64,000 bases of DNA from Paraburkholderia acidicola (GTDB lineage Bacteria > Pseudomonadota > Gammaproteobacteria > Burkholderiales > Burkholderiaceae). How positions within the stretch are numbered: the stretch's first letter is position 1; each line of letters starts with the position of its first letter. Shown one piece after another: positions 47,871 to 56,725 of this stretch. The notes under the pieces are model-generated. The model was not told where the DNA came from. It ran no database searches and saw only the letters and a program-made list of their open reading frames with translations. Position numbers and translations under genes: made by a program. Location: the NCBI RefSeq assembly GCF_002362315.1, contig NZ_MTZV01000001.1, positions 62,001 through 126,000 on the forward strand, written 5' to 3'.

Positions 47871-48683
47871 CTACCGCTCGACGTTAAACGCGAAGCTACG
47901 CTCGAAATCGCCAGGCCGCACGATCCGGTGCGAACCGTCGTCGTCGCTGCGCTCGGCGGCGGTAACGCTGAGCTGCGCGCTCTGGATAACGACGCGCACT
48001 GCGGTCGTGCCACGCGTTCCGTATTCACTCCCTTCGATAAAAGCCGCCGACAACGCGCGTTCCCGTTCAAGCGAAAGACCGGTAGCGGGCAATTCGTCAT
48101 CGCGTGCGAGGCGCGGATCGCGCATCAGGTCGATCAACTGTTCGAGCGGTGCCGCGGGATCTTCTGCGAGCAATGCCCCGAGTTCCGCACGCTTGCGCAC
48201 GAGCTTCGGCCAGGCGGTGTCGAGTACCGCATTCGAGATGCCATGTGTGCCGGCTGCGAGAAGGGCAGGCGCGGTATCCGCGCGATTGCAGTACCACGCG
48301 AGTTCGCGCCGGGTCCAGTCGCCGACCAGCAGGTTGAAGCCGTTATACAGACTGCCGGTACGCGCGACCTGCTGCAGATAATCGAACGGCGTCTCGGCAG
48401 CGTCGCTCAGAAAACGACTGACGAGCGTGCCGCGGGTCGGCGCATCGGGCCGCATCTCGTGCGGTGCGCGATAGTTGGTGAGGGCCGCAAAGCGGCCGTC
48501 GCGGGTCATGCCGAGCCAGGTGCCGCCACCGGCGAGATCTCGTCCCGCGAGTAACCCCGGCGCATCGCTCCACCACTGCATCGGCTCGGCCGGGCGGCGG
48601 AAGAATTCATCGCGGTTTGCGGCCAGCGTGAAGAGCGCGCCGTCGGTTGCGTCGGGACGCCAGTCGAACACAATCAGGCACAT
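47871..48683 (-). CDS. NRDE family protein (TANGO2-like)
   Basis: A 270-residue protein beginning MCLIVF with the name-giving ANRDEFFRRP motif and GTWLGMTRDGRFAALTNYR. An N-terminal Cys2 after Met suggests an Ntn-hydrolase-like fold; the eukaryotic relative TANGO2 is linked to heme or acyl-CoA homeostasis. It is convergent with the esterase and 55 bp downstream of ygfZ on the minus strand. Confidence 0.92.
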   Translation of the reverse strand: MCLIVFDWRPDATDGALFTLAANRDEFFRRPAEPMQWWSDAPGLLAGRDLAGGGTWLGMTRDGRFAALTNYRAPHEMRPDAPTRGTLVSRFLSDAAETPFDYLQQVARTGSLYNGFNLLVGDWTRRELAWYCNRADTAPALLAAGTHGISNAVLDTAWPKLVRKRAELGALLAEDPAAPLEQLIDLMRDPRLARDDELPATGLSLERERALSAAFIEGSEYGTRGTTAVRVVIQSAQLSVTAAERSDDDGSHRIVRPGDFERSFAFNVER

Positions 48684-48738
48684 CGGTCGAAGTCTCCGGA
48701 AGCGGCGGGCCGACCGCCCGCGGTCAACGCGTCAGACT

Positions 48739-49806
48739 TCAGACTTCGGTCGGCCACGCGTACGGCAGCGGCAGGAAGTGCAGCGCGGGGCCATCGGCGG
48801 CACCGAGATGCACCGAGCCGCCTTCGAGTGCCACGAGCTTGATCTCGGCCAGCACGTCGACGCCGCCCGCCGGTGCGGACGCGACATTGACGACCATCCC
48901 GCACGGCTGGCCAGGATCGGCGGAATGGAACAGCTCCGCGCCCGCCGCCACCGTCGACGTTTCGCCCGCGACATTCGCGAGCGCGGTACGCCGCTTGATC
49001 GTGCCGCGATACTGGCTGCGCGCGACGATTTCCTGGCCCGGATAGCAGCCCTTGCGGAAATTCACGCCGCCAAGCACGTCGAAATTGACCATCTGCGGCA
49101 CGAACTGTTCGGTGACCGGCCCGGTGATGCGCGGCTCGCCGGCGCGGATATCGAGCCAGTCCCACACGGCCGGCGACACGCGCACGAGCTTGCTATCGAG
49201 CGCCGGCAGATGCGCCTCGACTTCGGCCCGCGGCCCGATCCATAGATAACGCAGCCGCGCTTCGGCATCGGGCACGCGGATCAGCGAGCCGAACGGCCCG
49301 TCGACTTTCACATGCACGCCATCGGGAATCACGTCGAAGATGCCGGCGAGCGCATGGCGCACGTCGCCGGCCAGACCGACTGCGAGCAGGTCGGCGCTGG
49401 CATCGCTGAGCTTCGCCTTGGCGCGCAGCACGAACATCGACAGGCGTTTCTGCACCACGGCCTGCACGTCCTTCGATACCAGCAGGCGGATCGCCTCGCT
49501 GTCGCGCCACACGAGAAACGACGCGAGCAGGCGGCCCTTGGGCGAGCAGTAGCCGGCGAGGCGCGCGTTGGCGGCGTCGAGATGCTGGGTGTCGCTCGTG
49601 AGCTGGCCGTGCAGGAACGTCGCCGCGTCGTCGCCGGATACCGAGATCACGCCGAACTGCGTGAGCGGCATATAGGCGCCACTCTTAAGTACGGCCTCGA
49701 ATTGCGCGCTACCGGGGCGCGGCAGCACCGGCAGCGACGCTGCGGCAGCAGGCGACACGGCGGGCGACACGGAAGGGGCGGGAGCGGGTGCGAGCGGGGC
49801 GGTCAT
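48739..49806 (-). CDS. ygfZ: YgfZ, folate-binding protein of Fe-S cluster maintenance
   Basis: A 355-residue GcvT-like protein with the YgfZ signature KGCYPGQEIVARSQYRG (the conserved Cys) and QLTSDTQHLD near the N-terminus. It binds tetrahydrofolate and supports Fe-S enzymes such as MiaB. The first 30 residues are Ala/Pro-rich and look like an unstructured extension. It is divergent from mltG, a usual Burkholderiaceae arrangement. Confidence 0.93.
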   Translation of the reverse strand: MTAPLAPAPAPSVSPAVSPAAAASLPVLPRPGSAQFEAVLKSGAYMPLTQFGVISVSGDDAATFLHGQLTSDTQHLDAANARLAGYCSPKGRLLASFLVWRDSEAIRLLVSKDVQAVVQKRLSMFVLRAKAKLSDASADLLAVGLAGDVRHALAGIFDVIPDGVHVKVDGPFGSLIRVPDAEARLRYLWIGPRAEVEAHLPALDSKLVRVSPAVWDWLDIRAGEPRITGPVTEQFVPQMVNFDVLGGVNFRKGCYPGQEIVARSQYRGTIKRRTALANVAGETSTVAAGAELFHSADPGQPCGMVVNVASAPAGGVDVLAEIKLVALEGGSVHLGAADGPALHFLPLPYAWPTEV

Positions 49807-49884
49807 GGATTGGCGGAGCAGTCAGTTGAGACTTTAGCGGGGGCAAGCAAGTATTATATGGGGTCCTCCCCAGCCATGTTTTGC

Positions 49885-50901
49885 ATGCCCCTCCTGAAAA
49901 AATGTCTCGTTGCCGGCACGGCGCTCGTCGTGCTGGCCGCGGCCGCAGCAGCCGGCGGATGTTACTGGTCCCAGGCTCCACTCGTACTGACCCCTCAGCA
50001 GCTCGACGTGACGATCAAGCCGCACAGCAGCCTGCGCAGTGTGACGCTGCAACTGCGGCGCGGCGGCGTGCCGGTCGCGACCGAACTGTTCGTGTGGATG
50101 ACACGCCTGCTTGGCCTGCAGAGCCAGCTGAAGTCGGGCAATTACGAGTTCAAAAGCGGCGTGACGCCGTACGACGTGCTGCAAAAACTGGCGCGCGGCG
50201 ACGTCAACGAGTATGTGGCGACGATCATCGAGGGCTGGACGTTTCGCCGCATGCGCTCCGAAATCGACGCGAATCCGGCGCTGAAGCACGACACGGCCGG
50301 TATGACCGACGCCGATCTGCTGAAGGCGATCGGCGCGCAGGAAGCGCCGACGGGCAATGCGGAAGGGCTGTTCTTCCCGGACACCTACCTGTTCGACAAG
50401 AACACGAGCGACCTCGACGTGTATCGTCGCGCGTACCGGCTGATGCAGGTGCGTCTCGACGAGGCATGGACCGCACGCGCGCCCGGTCTGCCGTACAAGA
50501 GCGCCTATGATGCGCTGACCATGGCATCGATCGTCGAAAAGGAAACCGGCAAGGCATCCGACCGCTCGCTCGTCGCGGCGGTGTTCGCGAACCGTCTGCG
50601 GCTCGGTATGCCGCTGCAGACCGATCCCACCGTGATCTACGGGCTCGGCGACAGCTACGCGGGGCGCCTGCACAAGCGGGATCTGCAGACCGACACTCCT
50701 TACAATACGTACACCCGTACCGGCTTGCCGCCGACACCGATCTCACTGCCAGGGGTGGCGTCGCTTCAGGCGGCGCTGAATCCGGCACAGACCAACGCGC
50801 TTTATTTCGTCTCCCGCGGCGATGGCAGCGGCCTAAGCATTTTTTCTGACACGCTCGGCGATCACAACAAGGCCGTCGACAAGTACATCCGAGGTCAATG
50901 A
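49885..50901 (+). CDS. mltG: endolytic murein transglycosylase
   Basis: A 338-residue YceG/MltG protein. One membrane anchor ([20 protein letters not shown]) is followed by a periplasmic LysM-like part and the lytic domain: [27 protein letters not shown] (catalytic Glu) and [14 protein letters not shown]. It cuts nascent glycan strands. The start is uncertain among ATGs at 49858, 49876 and 49885; none has a strong ribosome site, and 49885 gives the usual N-terminus. The stop overlaps the tmk start. Confidence 0.93.
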   Translation: MPLLKKCLVAGTALVVLAAAAAAGGCYWSQAPLVLTPQQLDVTIKPHSSLRSVTLQLRRGGVPVATELFVWMTRLLGLQSQLKSGNYEFKSGVTPYDVLQKLARGDVNEYVATIIEGWTFRRMRSEIDANPALKHDTAGMTDADLLKAIGAQEAPTGNAEGLFFPDTYLFDKNTSDLDVYRRAYRLMQVRLDEAWTARAPGLPYKSAYDALTMASIVEKETGKASDRSLVAAVFANRLRLGMPLQTDPTVIYGLGDSYAGRLHKRDLQTDTPYNTYTRTGLPPTPISLPGVASLQAALNPAQTNALYFVSRGDGSGLSIFSDTLGDHNKAVDKYIRGQ

Positions 50902-51521
50902 TGGCGCGGGGCAAATTCATCACGTTCGAAGGCATCGATGGGGCGGGCAAGACGACGCACCTTGCCTGGTTCCACGAGCGGCTCGATGCGAAGGTCGCGC
51001 CCACCGGGCGCGAGGTGGTCATGACGCGCGAGCCGGGCGGCACGAAGCTCGGCGAGTCGCTGCGCGAGATCCTGCTGCACCGGACCATGGATCTCGAAAC
51101 CGAAGCGCTGCTGATGTTCGCGGCGCGCCGCGAGCATCTGGCGCAGGTCATCGAGCCGGCGCTGGCACGCGGCGACTGGGTGCTGTCCGACCGTTTCACC
51201 GATGCGACGTTCGCCTACCAGGGCGGCGGCCGCGGCTTGCCGCGCGACAAACTCGAAGCGCTCGAGCGTTGGGTGCAGGGCGGTTTCCAGCCCGATCTGA
51301 CGGTGCTGTTCGACCTGCCGCCGGGAACCGCCAGCGAGCGCCGCGGCGCGGCACGCGAGCCGGACCGGTTCGAAAGCGAGTCGGATGCGTTCTTCACGCG
51401 GACGCGGGCAGAATACCTGCGCCGGGCTGAAGAGGCGCCATACCGGTTTGCCATCGTCGATTCGACGCAGAGCATCCCGCAAATTCAGAGTCAACTTGAA
51501 AAACTGATTGCAACCTTATGA
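50898..51521 (+). CDS. tmk: thymidylate kinase
   Basis: A 207-residue dTMP kinase: P-loop [22 protein letters not shown] (DR/E motif), [16 protein letters not shown] lid-side motif, and [11 protein letters not shown]. It makes dTDP for DNA synthesis. ATGA overlap of four bases with mltG shows coupled translation. Confidence 0.97.
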   Translation: MMARGKFITFEGIDGAGKTTHLAWFHERLDAKVAPTGREVVMTREPGGTKLGESLREILLHRTMDLETEALLMFAARREHLAQVIEPALARGDWVLSDRFTDATFAYQGGGRGLPRDKLEALERWVQGGFQPDLTVLFDLPPGTASERRGAAREPDRFESESDAFFTRTRAEYLRRAEEAPYRFAIVDSTQSIPQIQSQLEKLIATL

Positions 51522-51614
51522 TTTTTAACTGATATAAGTTGCTGTCATGAGCGCTGAAATAGCTCAGCCGATACAAAAGATTCACCTCGTAACTTATTGA
51601 ATCAAAAGAAAACG

Positions 51615-52664
51615 ATGATTTATCCGTGGCAAACCGACGACTGGAACCGAATGCAGCAACTGCGCGCGCACTGGCCGCATGCGTTGCTTCTCTATGGGCA
51701 GACGGGAATCGGCAAGCTGCGTTTTGCGCAGCATCTCGCGCAGGGCATGCTCTGCGAAGCGCCGCTCGCGAATGGCGAGCCGTGCGGCGCGTGCGCGGCG
51801 TGCAACTGGTTCGTGCAGGGCAATCACCCCGATTACCGGATCGTGCTGCCGGAGGCGCTGGCGGCTGAATCGGGTTTTGTCTCCAGTGCGGACAATAAGG
51901 AGGATCAGGCCGGCAAGGCCGACAAAGGCGACGATGACGGCAAGAAGAGCCGCGCGCCGAGCAAGGAAATCAAGATCGAACAGGTCCGGGCGTTGCTCGA
52001 CTTCTGCGGCGTCGGCTCGCACCGCGGCGGGGCGCGCGTGGTCGTGCTGTATCCGGCCGAAGCGCTCAATGTCGCGGCGGCTAACGCGTTGCTGAAAACG
52101 CTCGAAGAACCGCCGTCGGGTGTTGTGTTCCTGATGGTGTCGGCGCGCATCGACCGGTTGCTGCCGACCATCATCAGCCGTTGCCGGCAATGGCCGCTCG
52201 CTACGCCCGGCGCCGATGTCGCCACCAGGTGGCTCGCCGCGCAAGGCATCGACGACGCACCGGCGCTGCTCGCCCAGGCGGGCGGCGCACCGCTGGCCGC
52301 GCTGGCGCTCGCCGCCGACGAAAACCGCGCGCTGCGCGACTGGACGCTCAAGCAGCTTGCAAGCGGCGCCGCGTGTGATGCATTCGCGTGCGGCGAGGCG
52401 CTGCAGAAGCTGCCGGTGCCGCTCGTGCTCGGCTGGCTGCAGAGGTGGCTATATGACCTGCTGGCGCAGCGCACGGCCGGCACGCCGCGTTATTTCCCTG
52501 AAGCCGCAGCGGCGCTGGAGCGCTGCGCGGCGCAGGTCGATGCGAGCACGTTCGCACGCTTTATCCGGACCGTGACGCGGCAGCGCGCGGTCGAGAACCA
52601 TCCGCTCAATGCGCGCCTGGTGTTCGAGGAACTGTTCCTTGGCTATCGCGCGTTGTTTGGCTGA
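51615..52664 (+). CDS. holB: DNA polymerase III delta' subunit
   Basis: A 349-residue clamp-loader subunit. GQTGIGKLRFAQ replaces a strict P-loop, as usual for delta'. Zinc Cys residues are in CGACAAC with an upstream Cys, and NALLKTLEEPP and ISRCRQWPL are conserved. A Lys/Asp-rich insert (about residues 95-120, KEDQAGKADKGDDDGKK) separates the zinc module from EIKIEQVR. ATG 51615 (MIYPWQ) is chosen over a TTG six codons upstream. It is third in the mltG-tmk-holB operon. Confidence 0.94.
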   Translation: MIYPWQTDDWNRMQQLRAHWPHALLLYGQTGIGKLRFAQHLAQGMLCEAPLANGEPCGACAACNWFVQGNHPDYRIVLPEALAAESGFVSSADNKEDQAGKADKGDDDGKKSRAPSKEIKIEQVRALLDFCGVGSHRGGARVVVLYPAEALNVAAANALLKTLEEPPSGVVFLMVSARIDRLLPTIISRCRQWPLATPGADVATRWLAAQGIDDAPALLAQAGGAPLAALALAADENRALRDWTLKQLASGAACDAFACGEALQKLPVPLVLGWLQRWLYDLLAQRTAGTPRYFPEAAAALERCAAQVDASTFARFIRTVTRQRAVENHPLNARLVFEELFLGYRALFG

Positions 52665-52726
52665 CCTTCGCCCGAGGTTTGACCGCACGCGCTGATTGCA
52701 TACCCCCCCGCTAGCCGATTTCACCG

Positions 52727-53233
52727 ATGACCACGAATCTCCCCTACCGCAACGCCACGCTCGACGATCTGCCCGCCATCGTCGCCATCTACAACTCGAC
52801 GGTGCCGTCGCGCAACGTGACCGCCGATCTCGAGCCAGTCAGCATCGAGAGCCGGCTCGCGTGGTTTCACGAGCACGGGCCGGACAAGCGGCCGCTGTGG
52901 GTCGTCGAGGACGGCGGGCAGATCATCGCGTGGCTCAGTTTCTCGAACTTCTACGGGCGTCCGGCGTATTCGCGCAGTGCCGAAGTGAGCATCTATCTGC
53001 ACGAAGATGCGCGCGGCAAGGGACTCGGCAAGCAGTTGCTGGCGGCTTCGCTGGCAGCCGCACCCGCGCTCGGCATCGACACGGTGCTCGGCTTCATTTT
53101 CGGCCACAATGAACCGAGCCTGCGGCTCTTCCGCGGTTTCGGTTTCGACGTGTGGGGTACGCTGCCGCGCGTCGCAGTGCTGGACGGCGTGGAGCGCGAC
53201 CTGGTGATCCTCGGGCACCGCGTCGTCGGATGA
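52727..53233 (+). CDS. GNAT acetyltransferase, phosphinothricin acetyltransferase-like
   Basis: A 168-residue GNAT enzyme: ATLDDLPAIVAIYNSTV at the start, SIYLHEDARGKGLGKQLL (acetyl-CoA loop R/GxGxG/A) and NEPSLRLFRGFGFDVWGTL near the end. These fit the Bar/Pat branch, which also acetylates methionine sulfone and related amino acids. It lies between holB and tatD in the conserved operon. Substrate unproven. Confidence 0.9.
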   Translation: MTTNLPYRNATLDDLPAIVAIYNSTVPSRNVTADLEPVSIESRLAWFHEHGPDKRPLWVVEDGGQIIAWLSFSNFYGRPAYSRSAEVSIYLHEDARGKGLGKQLLAASLAAAPALGIDTVLGFIFGHNEPSLRLFRGFGFDVWGTLPRVAVLDGVERDLVILGHRVVG

Positions 53234-53291
53234 GCAACGCCTGAGCGCTACCTGAGCAAACGCCTTTCCCGATACATCGCAGGACACCCTC

Positions 53292-54074
53292 ATGTTTGTC
53301 GACTCGCATTGCCACATCAATTTCGAAGGTCTCGCCGAGCGCCTGCCGCAGGTGCTCGAGAACATGCGCATGCATTCGGTGACACACGCGCTGTGCGTGT
53401 CGGTCGACCTCGAAACGCTGCCGTCCGTGCTCGAGATTGCGCGCACCTATGACAACGTCTACGCATCGGTCGGCGTGCATCCGGATCACGAGGATGCGCA
53501 GGAGCCGGACGTGGCCGGGCTGGTCGAGCTGGCCGGGCACCCGAAGGTCGTCGCGATCGGCGAGACGGGGCTCGACTACTACCGGCTCGAAGGCCGCACC
53601 ATTGCCGACATGGAATGGCAGCGCGAGCGTTTCCGCACCCATATCCGCGCGGCGCACGCCACCGGCAAGCCGCTGATCATCCACACACGCGCCTCCGCCG
53701 ACGACACACTGCGCATCATGGCCGAGGAACACGCCGACGTGCCCGGCGGCGTCATGCATTGCTTCACCGAAGCGTGGCCGGTCGCCGAGCGGGCGCTCGC
53801 GCAGAATTTCCACATCTCGCTGTCGGGCATCGTCACCTTCAAGAGCGCGACCGAGGTTCAGGACGTCGCGCGCCGCGTGCCGCTCGAGCGCCTGCTGATC
53901 GAAACCGACTCGCCGTACCTGGCTCCCGTGCCGTATCGCGGCAAGCCGAATGAACCTGCGTACGTCAGCCATGTCGGACGCTTCATCGCGCAGCAGCGTG
54001 AGATGCCGGAAGCCGCACTCGCCGCAGCGACCACAGCGAACTTCTTCCGGCTCTTCAAGATCCCGGTGCCGTGA
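53292..54074 (+). CDS. TatD family metal-dependent DNase
   Basis: A 260-residue TIM-barrel hydrolase: metal ligands in VDSHCHINF, Glu in IGETGLDYYR, HTRAS(A)DDT, GVMHCFTE and ETDSPYLAPVPYRGK. It is a 3'-5' exonuclease or deoxyribonuclease of the TatD/YcfH branch. It follows mltG-tmk-holB as ycfH does in E. coli, with one acetyltransferase gene between. Confidence 0.94.
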   Translation: MFVDSHCHINFEGLAERLPQVLENMRMHSVTHALCVSVDLETLPSVLEIARTYDNVYASVGVHPDHEDAQEPDVAGLVELAGHPKVVAIGETGLDYYRLEGRTIADMEWQRERFRTHIRAAHATGKPLIIHTRASADDTLRIMAEEHADVPGGVMHCFTEAWPVAERALAQNFHISLSGIVTFKSATEVQDVARRVPLERLLIETDSPYLAPVPYRGKPNEPAYVSHVGRFIAQQREMPEAALAAATTANFFRLFKIPVP

Positions 54075-54076
54075 TC

Positions 54077-54096
54077 TTGATATTCAATATTATCAA
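54077..54096. promoter_or_regulatory. operator-like inverted repeat TTGATA-N8-TATCAA
   Basis: Perfect 6-bp half-sites around an AT-rich spacer, in a short AT-rich pocket (54072-54127) between tatD and the ankyrin gene, about 30 bp before the ATG. This position fits a repressor site over a promoter. The regulator is unknown. Confidence 0.4.
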
Positions 54097-54125
54097 CAGG
54101 ATAGGGAAGATACCTAAACTAGAAT

Positions 54126-54887
54126 ATGAGAAATAACTCCAGTCAGATCGTCATCGGTTCAGCCTCCGTCGTTCCTTTCATCCGCCTGTCCGCGTTCAAA
54201 CGCGGGGCAGCCCGGCTCGCGCTGGCCGGCGGACTCGCGTGGGCGGCCTGCGGTGCGTTGCCGGTGCAGGCCGCGCCCGCCGACACGATGATCAAGGCCG
54301 TCAAGTTCGACGATGTGAAGGAAGTGACGAAGCAGCTCGCCAACGGCATGGATCCGAACATGACCGACGATCAGGGCCTGCCGCTCCTCGTGCTCGCTGC
54401 CCGCGAGAAATCCGACAAGGTCGCCGCCGCACTGATCGCCAATCCGAAGACCAACATCGAGATCGAGGACAAGGCCGGCGAAAACGCGATGATGCTGGCG
54501 TCGCTGAACGGCGACATCGACCTCGTCAACCTGCTGATTTCAAAAGATGCCGAAGTCAACAAGAAGGGCTGGGCGCCGCTGCACTACGCGGCATCGAACG
54601 GTCATGACGACATCGTGAAGCTGTTGCTCGATCACTCGGCGTACGTCGACGCCGGTTCGCCGAACGGCACCACACCGCTGATGATGGCCGCACGCGCCAA
54701 TCATGTGTCGACGGTCAAGCTGCTGCTCGATAACGGTGCCGACCTGACCGTGAAGAACCAGCTCGGTCTGACCGCACTCGACTTCGCGAAGCACTACAAG
54801 GCACCCGATGTCGTCGAAGGACTGACGGCACGGCTCCAGCAAATGCAGAGCCAGCCACCGGCAGCCCCGCAAAACGGTGCAAAATAA
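54126..54887 (+). CDS. exported ankyrin-repeat protein
   Basis: A 253-residue protein. A signal peptide (basic RLSAFKRGAARLALAGGLAW, cleavage near VQA-AP at about 51) leads into about four ankyrin repeats (for example KGWAPLHYAASNGHDDIVKLLLDHSA, given in part, and NGTTPLMMAARANHVSTVKLLL). The tail is Gln/Pro-rich. It is probably periplasmic and binds a protein partner. Function unknown; similar proteins sit downstream of catalases in other bacteria, but no catalase is here. Confidence 0.9.
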   Translation: MRNNSSQIVIGSASVVPFIRLSAFKRGAARLALAGGLAWAACGALPVQAAPADTMIKAVKFDDVKEVTKQLANGMDPNMTDDQGLPLLVLAAREKSDKVAAALIANPKTNIEIEDKAGENAMMLASLNGDIDLVNLLISKDAEVNKKGWAPLHYAASNGHDDIVKLLLDHSAYVDAGSPNGTTPLMMAARANHVSTVKLLLDNGADLTVKNQLGLTALDFAKHYKAPDVVEGLTARLQQMQSQPPAAPQNGAK

Positions 54888-54978
54888 CGGTTGCGGCGCG
54901 TCCGGTGTCATGCCGGAACGCGCCGCCGGATGCGACACCAGATCGCCCGATAACCGCTTGCTCACATAAAGGATCACC

Positions 54979-55335
54979 ATGCTGCGGGCTTTGATTTGCG
55001 CGAGCGCGCTGGCCATACCCTTATCGGCAGCCGCGTTTACCGCGAGCGACCTCAACAGGCTGTGTACGAAAACCGATATCGCGTCACGCAGTGCGTGCGC
55101 GGCCTACATCGAAGGCGCGGCCGACGGCGTCTTCAACACGATCGATGCGATCGGCGGCACGACCGGCCCACGGGTCGGCCAGTACTTCTGCCTGCCCGCC
55201 GACGCCCGTTCGCAACAACTGACGGACGCGGTGCGCCGTTATATCGCTGAAAATCCCAACGTGGCGGGCTACAACGCGAGCACCGCTATTTCACTCGGGC
55301 TCGGCAAGGCATTCCCCTGCAAGACGGGTAGCTGA
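54979..55335 (+). CDS. exported Rap1a/Tai-like small protein
   Basis: A 118-residue secreted protein. The signal peptide MLRALICASALAIPLSAAA is followed by a domain with LNRLC, ACAAYIEGAADG and FCLPADA and a last Cys near the C-terminus (KAFPCKTG). The four Cys pattern fits two disulfides, as in the Rap1a/Tai immunity-protein family. No type VI effector gene is adjacent, so immunity function is not supported here. GGAT upstream is a weak ribosome site. Confidence 0.82.
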   Translation: MLRALICASALAIPLSAAAFTASDLNRLCTKTDIASRSACAAYIEGAADGVFNTIDAIGGTTGPRVGQYFCLPADARSQQLTDAVRRYIAENPNVAGYNASTAISLGLGKAFPCKTGS

Positions 55336-55350
55336 GCGCGGGTGGCGTTC

Positions 55351-56607
55351 ATGCTCACCACCGACGACATCGCGCGTATCGCCGATGCCCCGCTGCACAC
55401 CTGGCCGGGCGCGGTCGTCGTTTCCGTCGTCGTCCTCGCGCTCGCGTTTGCCGTCCATCGCATCGGCGCGCGCATTCTCGTGCGGATCGCGCGACCGTAT
55501 CCGTTGATGAGCGTGATCCTGCGCTATATCAACCGGCCCGCACTGGTCGTGCTGGCGATCGTCGGGCTCGAATTCATCTGGTGGGAAGCGCCCGATACGC
55601 TGCCGCTCGTCGGCGTGCTGCGCAACATGGCGGGTGTCGTGCTGATCGGCGCGCTGACCTGGCTGTCGATGCGCTCGGCCGCCGCGATCGGCGAAGCGAT
55701 CATCCAGGCGCATCCGCTCGACACCGCCGACAACCTCGAGGCACGCAGGATTCACACGCAGGCGCGGGTGCTGGCGCGCTCGGTGATGGTGGTGATCGTG
55801 ATCGTCGGTGTTGGCGGCGCGCTGATGACGTTTCCAGGCGTGCGCCAGATCGGCGCGAGCCTGCTGGCGTCGGCGGGCGTCGCCGGTTTGATTGCCGGTA
55901 TTGCCGCGCGGCCGGTGCTCGGCAATCTGATCGCCGGGTTGCAGATCGCGCTCTCGCAACCGATCCGCCTCGAAGACGTCGTCGTGATCCAGGGCGAGTG
56001 GGGGCGTATCGAGGAAATCACCGGCACCTATGTGTCGGTGCGGTTGTGGGACCAGCGCCGGCTGATCGTGCCGCTGCAATGGTTCATCGAGAACCCGTTC
56101 GCGAACTGGACGCGCAGCAGCGCGCAGATCATCGGCACGGTCTTTCTGTACGTCGATTACCGGATGCCGCTCGCGCCGCTGCGCGAGGAACTCGGGCGCC
56201 TCGTCGAGGCCGCGCCCGAATGGGATGGACGTGTACAGGTGCTGCAGGTTACCGACGCAACCGAGCGTTCGATGCAGTTGCGCGTGCTGGTCAGCTCGGC
56301 GGATTCGGGGCTGAGCTGGGACTTGCGTTGCCGCGTGCGCGAAGGGCTGCTGGTGTTCGTGCAGACGCACTATCCGCAGTATCTGCCGCATTCGCGTGCT
56401 GAGGTGTCGGCGGAACTCGGGGCCGCTGAAGGTGCGCTCGACTGGTTGCCCGCGCATGCGCGTACGCCCGCGTCGAGCACCGCCGCGCGCACCGAAGCCG
56501 ATCCGGTGGCGAATCGTGGTGGAAATCGCGGCCAGCGCGCCGCATCGGCTGCGAGCCGGCCGCCGGACGAAATTGCAAACGATCCGGCGGCGAGCCGGTC
56601 GAACTGA
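55351..56607 (+). CDS. MscS-type mechanosensitive ion channel
   Basis: A 418-residue membrane protein. About four membrane segments are followed by the pore helix and beta domain: GVAGLIAGIAARPVLGNLIAGLQIALSQPIRLEDVV (in part GLIAGIAARPVLGNL) and GRIEEITGTYVSVRLWDQRRLIVP. This is the small-conductance channel family that relieves osmotic downshift. The C-terminal 50 residues are Ala/Arg-rich and low in complexity. ATG 55351 is used; a GTG three codons upstream is possible. Confidence 0.92.
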   Translation: MLTTDDIARIADAPLHTWPGAVVVSVVVLALAFAVHRIGARILVRIARPYPLMSVILRYINRPALVVLAIVGLEFIWWEAPDTLPLVGVLRNMAGVVLIGALTWLSMRSAAAIGEAIIQAHPLDTADNLEARRIHTQARVLARSVMVVIVIVGVGGALMTFPGVRQIGASLLASAGVAGLIAGIAARPVLGNLIAGLQIALSQPIRLEDVVVIQGEWGRIEEITGTYVSVRLWDQRRLIVPLQWFIENPFANWTRSSAQIIGTVFLYVDYRMPLAPLREELGRLVEAAPEWDGRVQVLQVTDATERSMQLRVLVSSADSGLSWDLRCRVREGLLVFVQTHYPQYLPHSRAEVSAELGAAEGALDWLPAHARTPASSTAARTEADPVANRGGNRGQRAASAASRPPDEIANDPAASRSN

Positions 56608-56725
56608 GCACTCCCGCTGCCGACGTTCACAGTAGCGATTCTGCCGCCTGCGAGATTGGCCAGCCACCCGTCACCGAACGCGCACGCCGCACGCGCGCCC
56701 GTCCGAACCGAGGAGAAAACACACC

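Noticed and set aside
54979..55335. Rap1a/Tai-like protein as a type VI immunity gene
   Set aside because: No effector, VgrG, PAAR or Hcp gene lies nearby; only the fold family is suggested.
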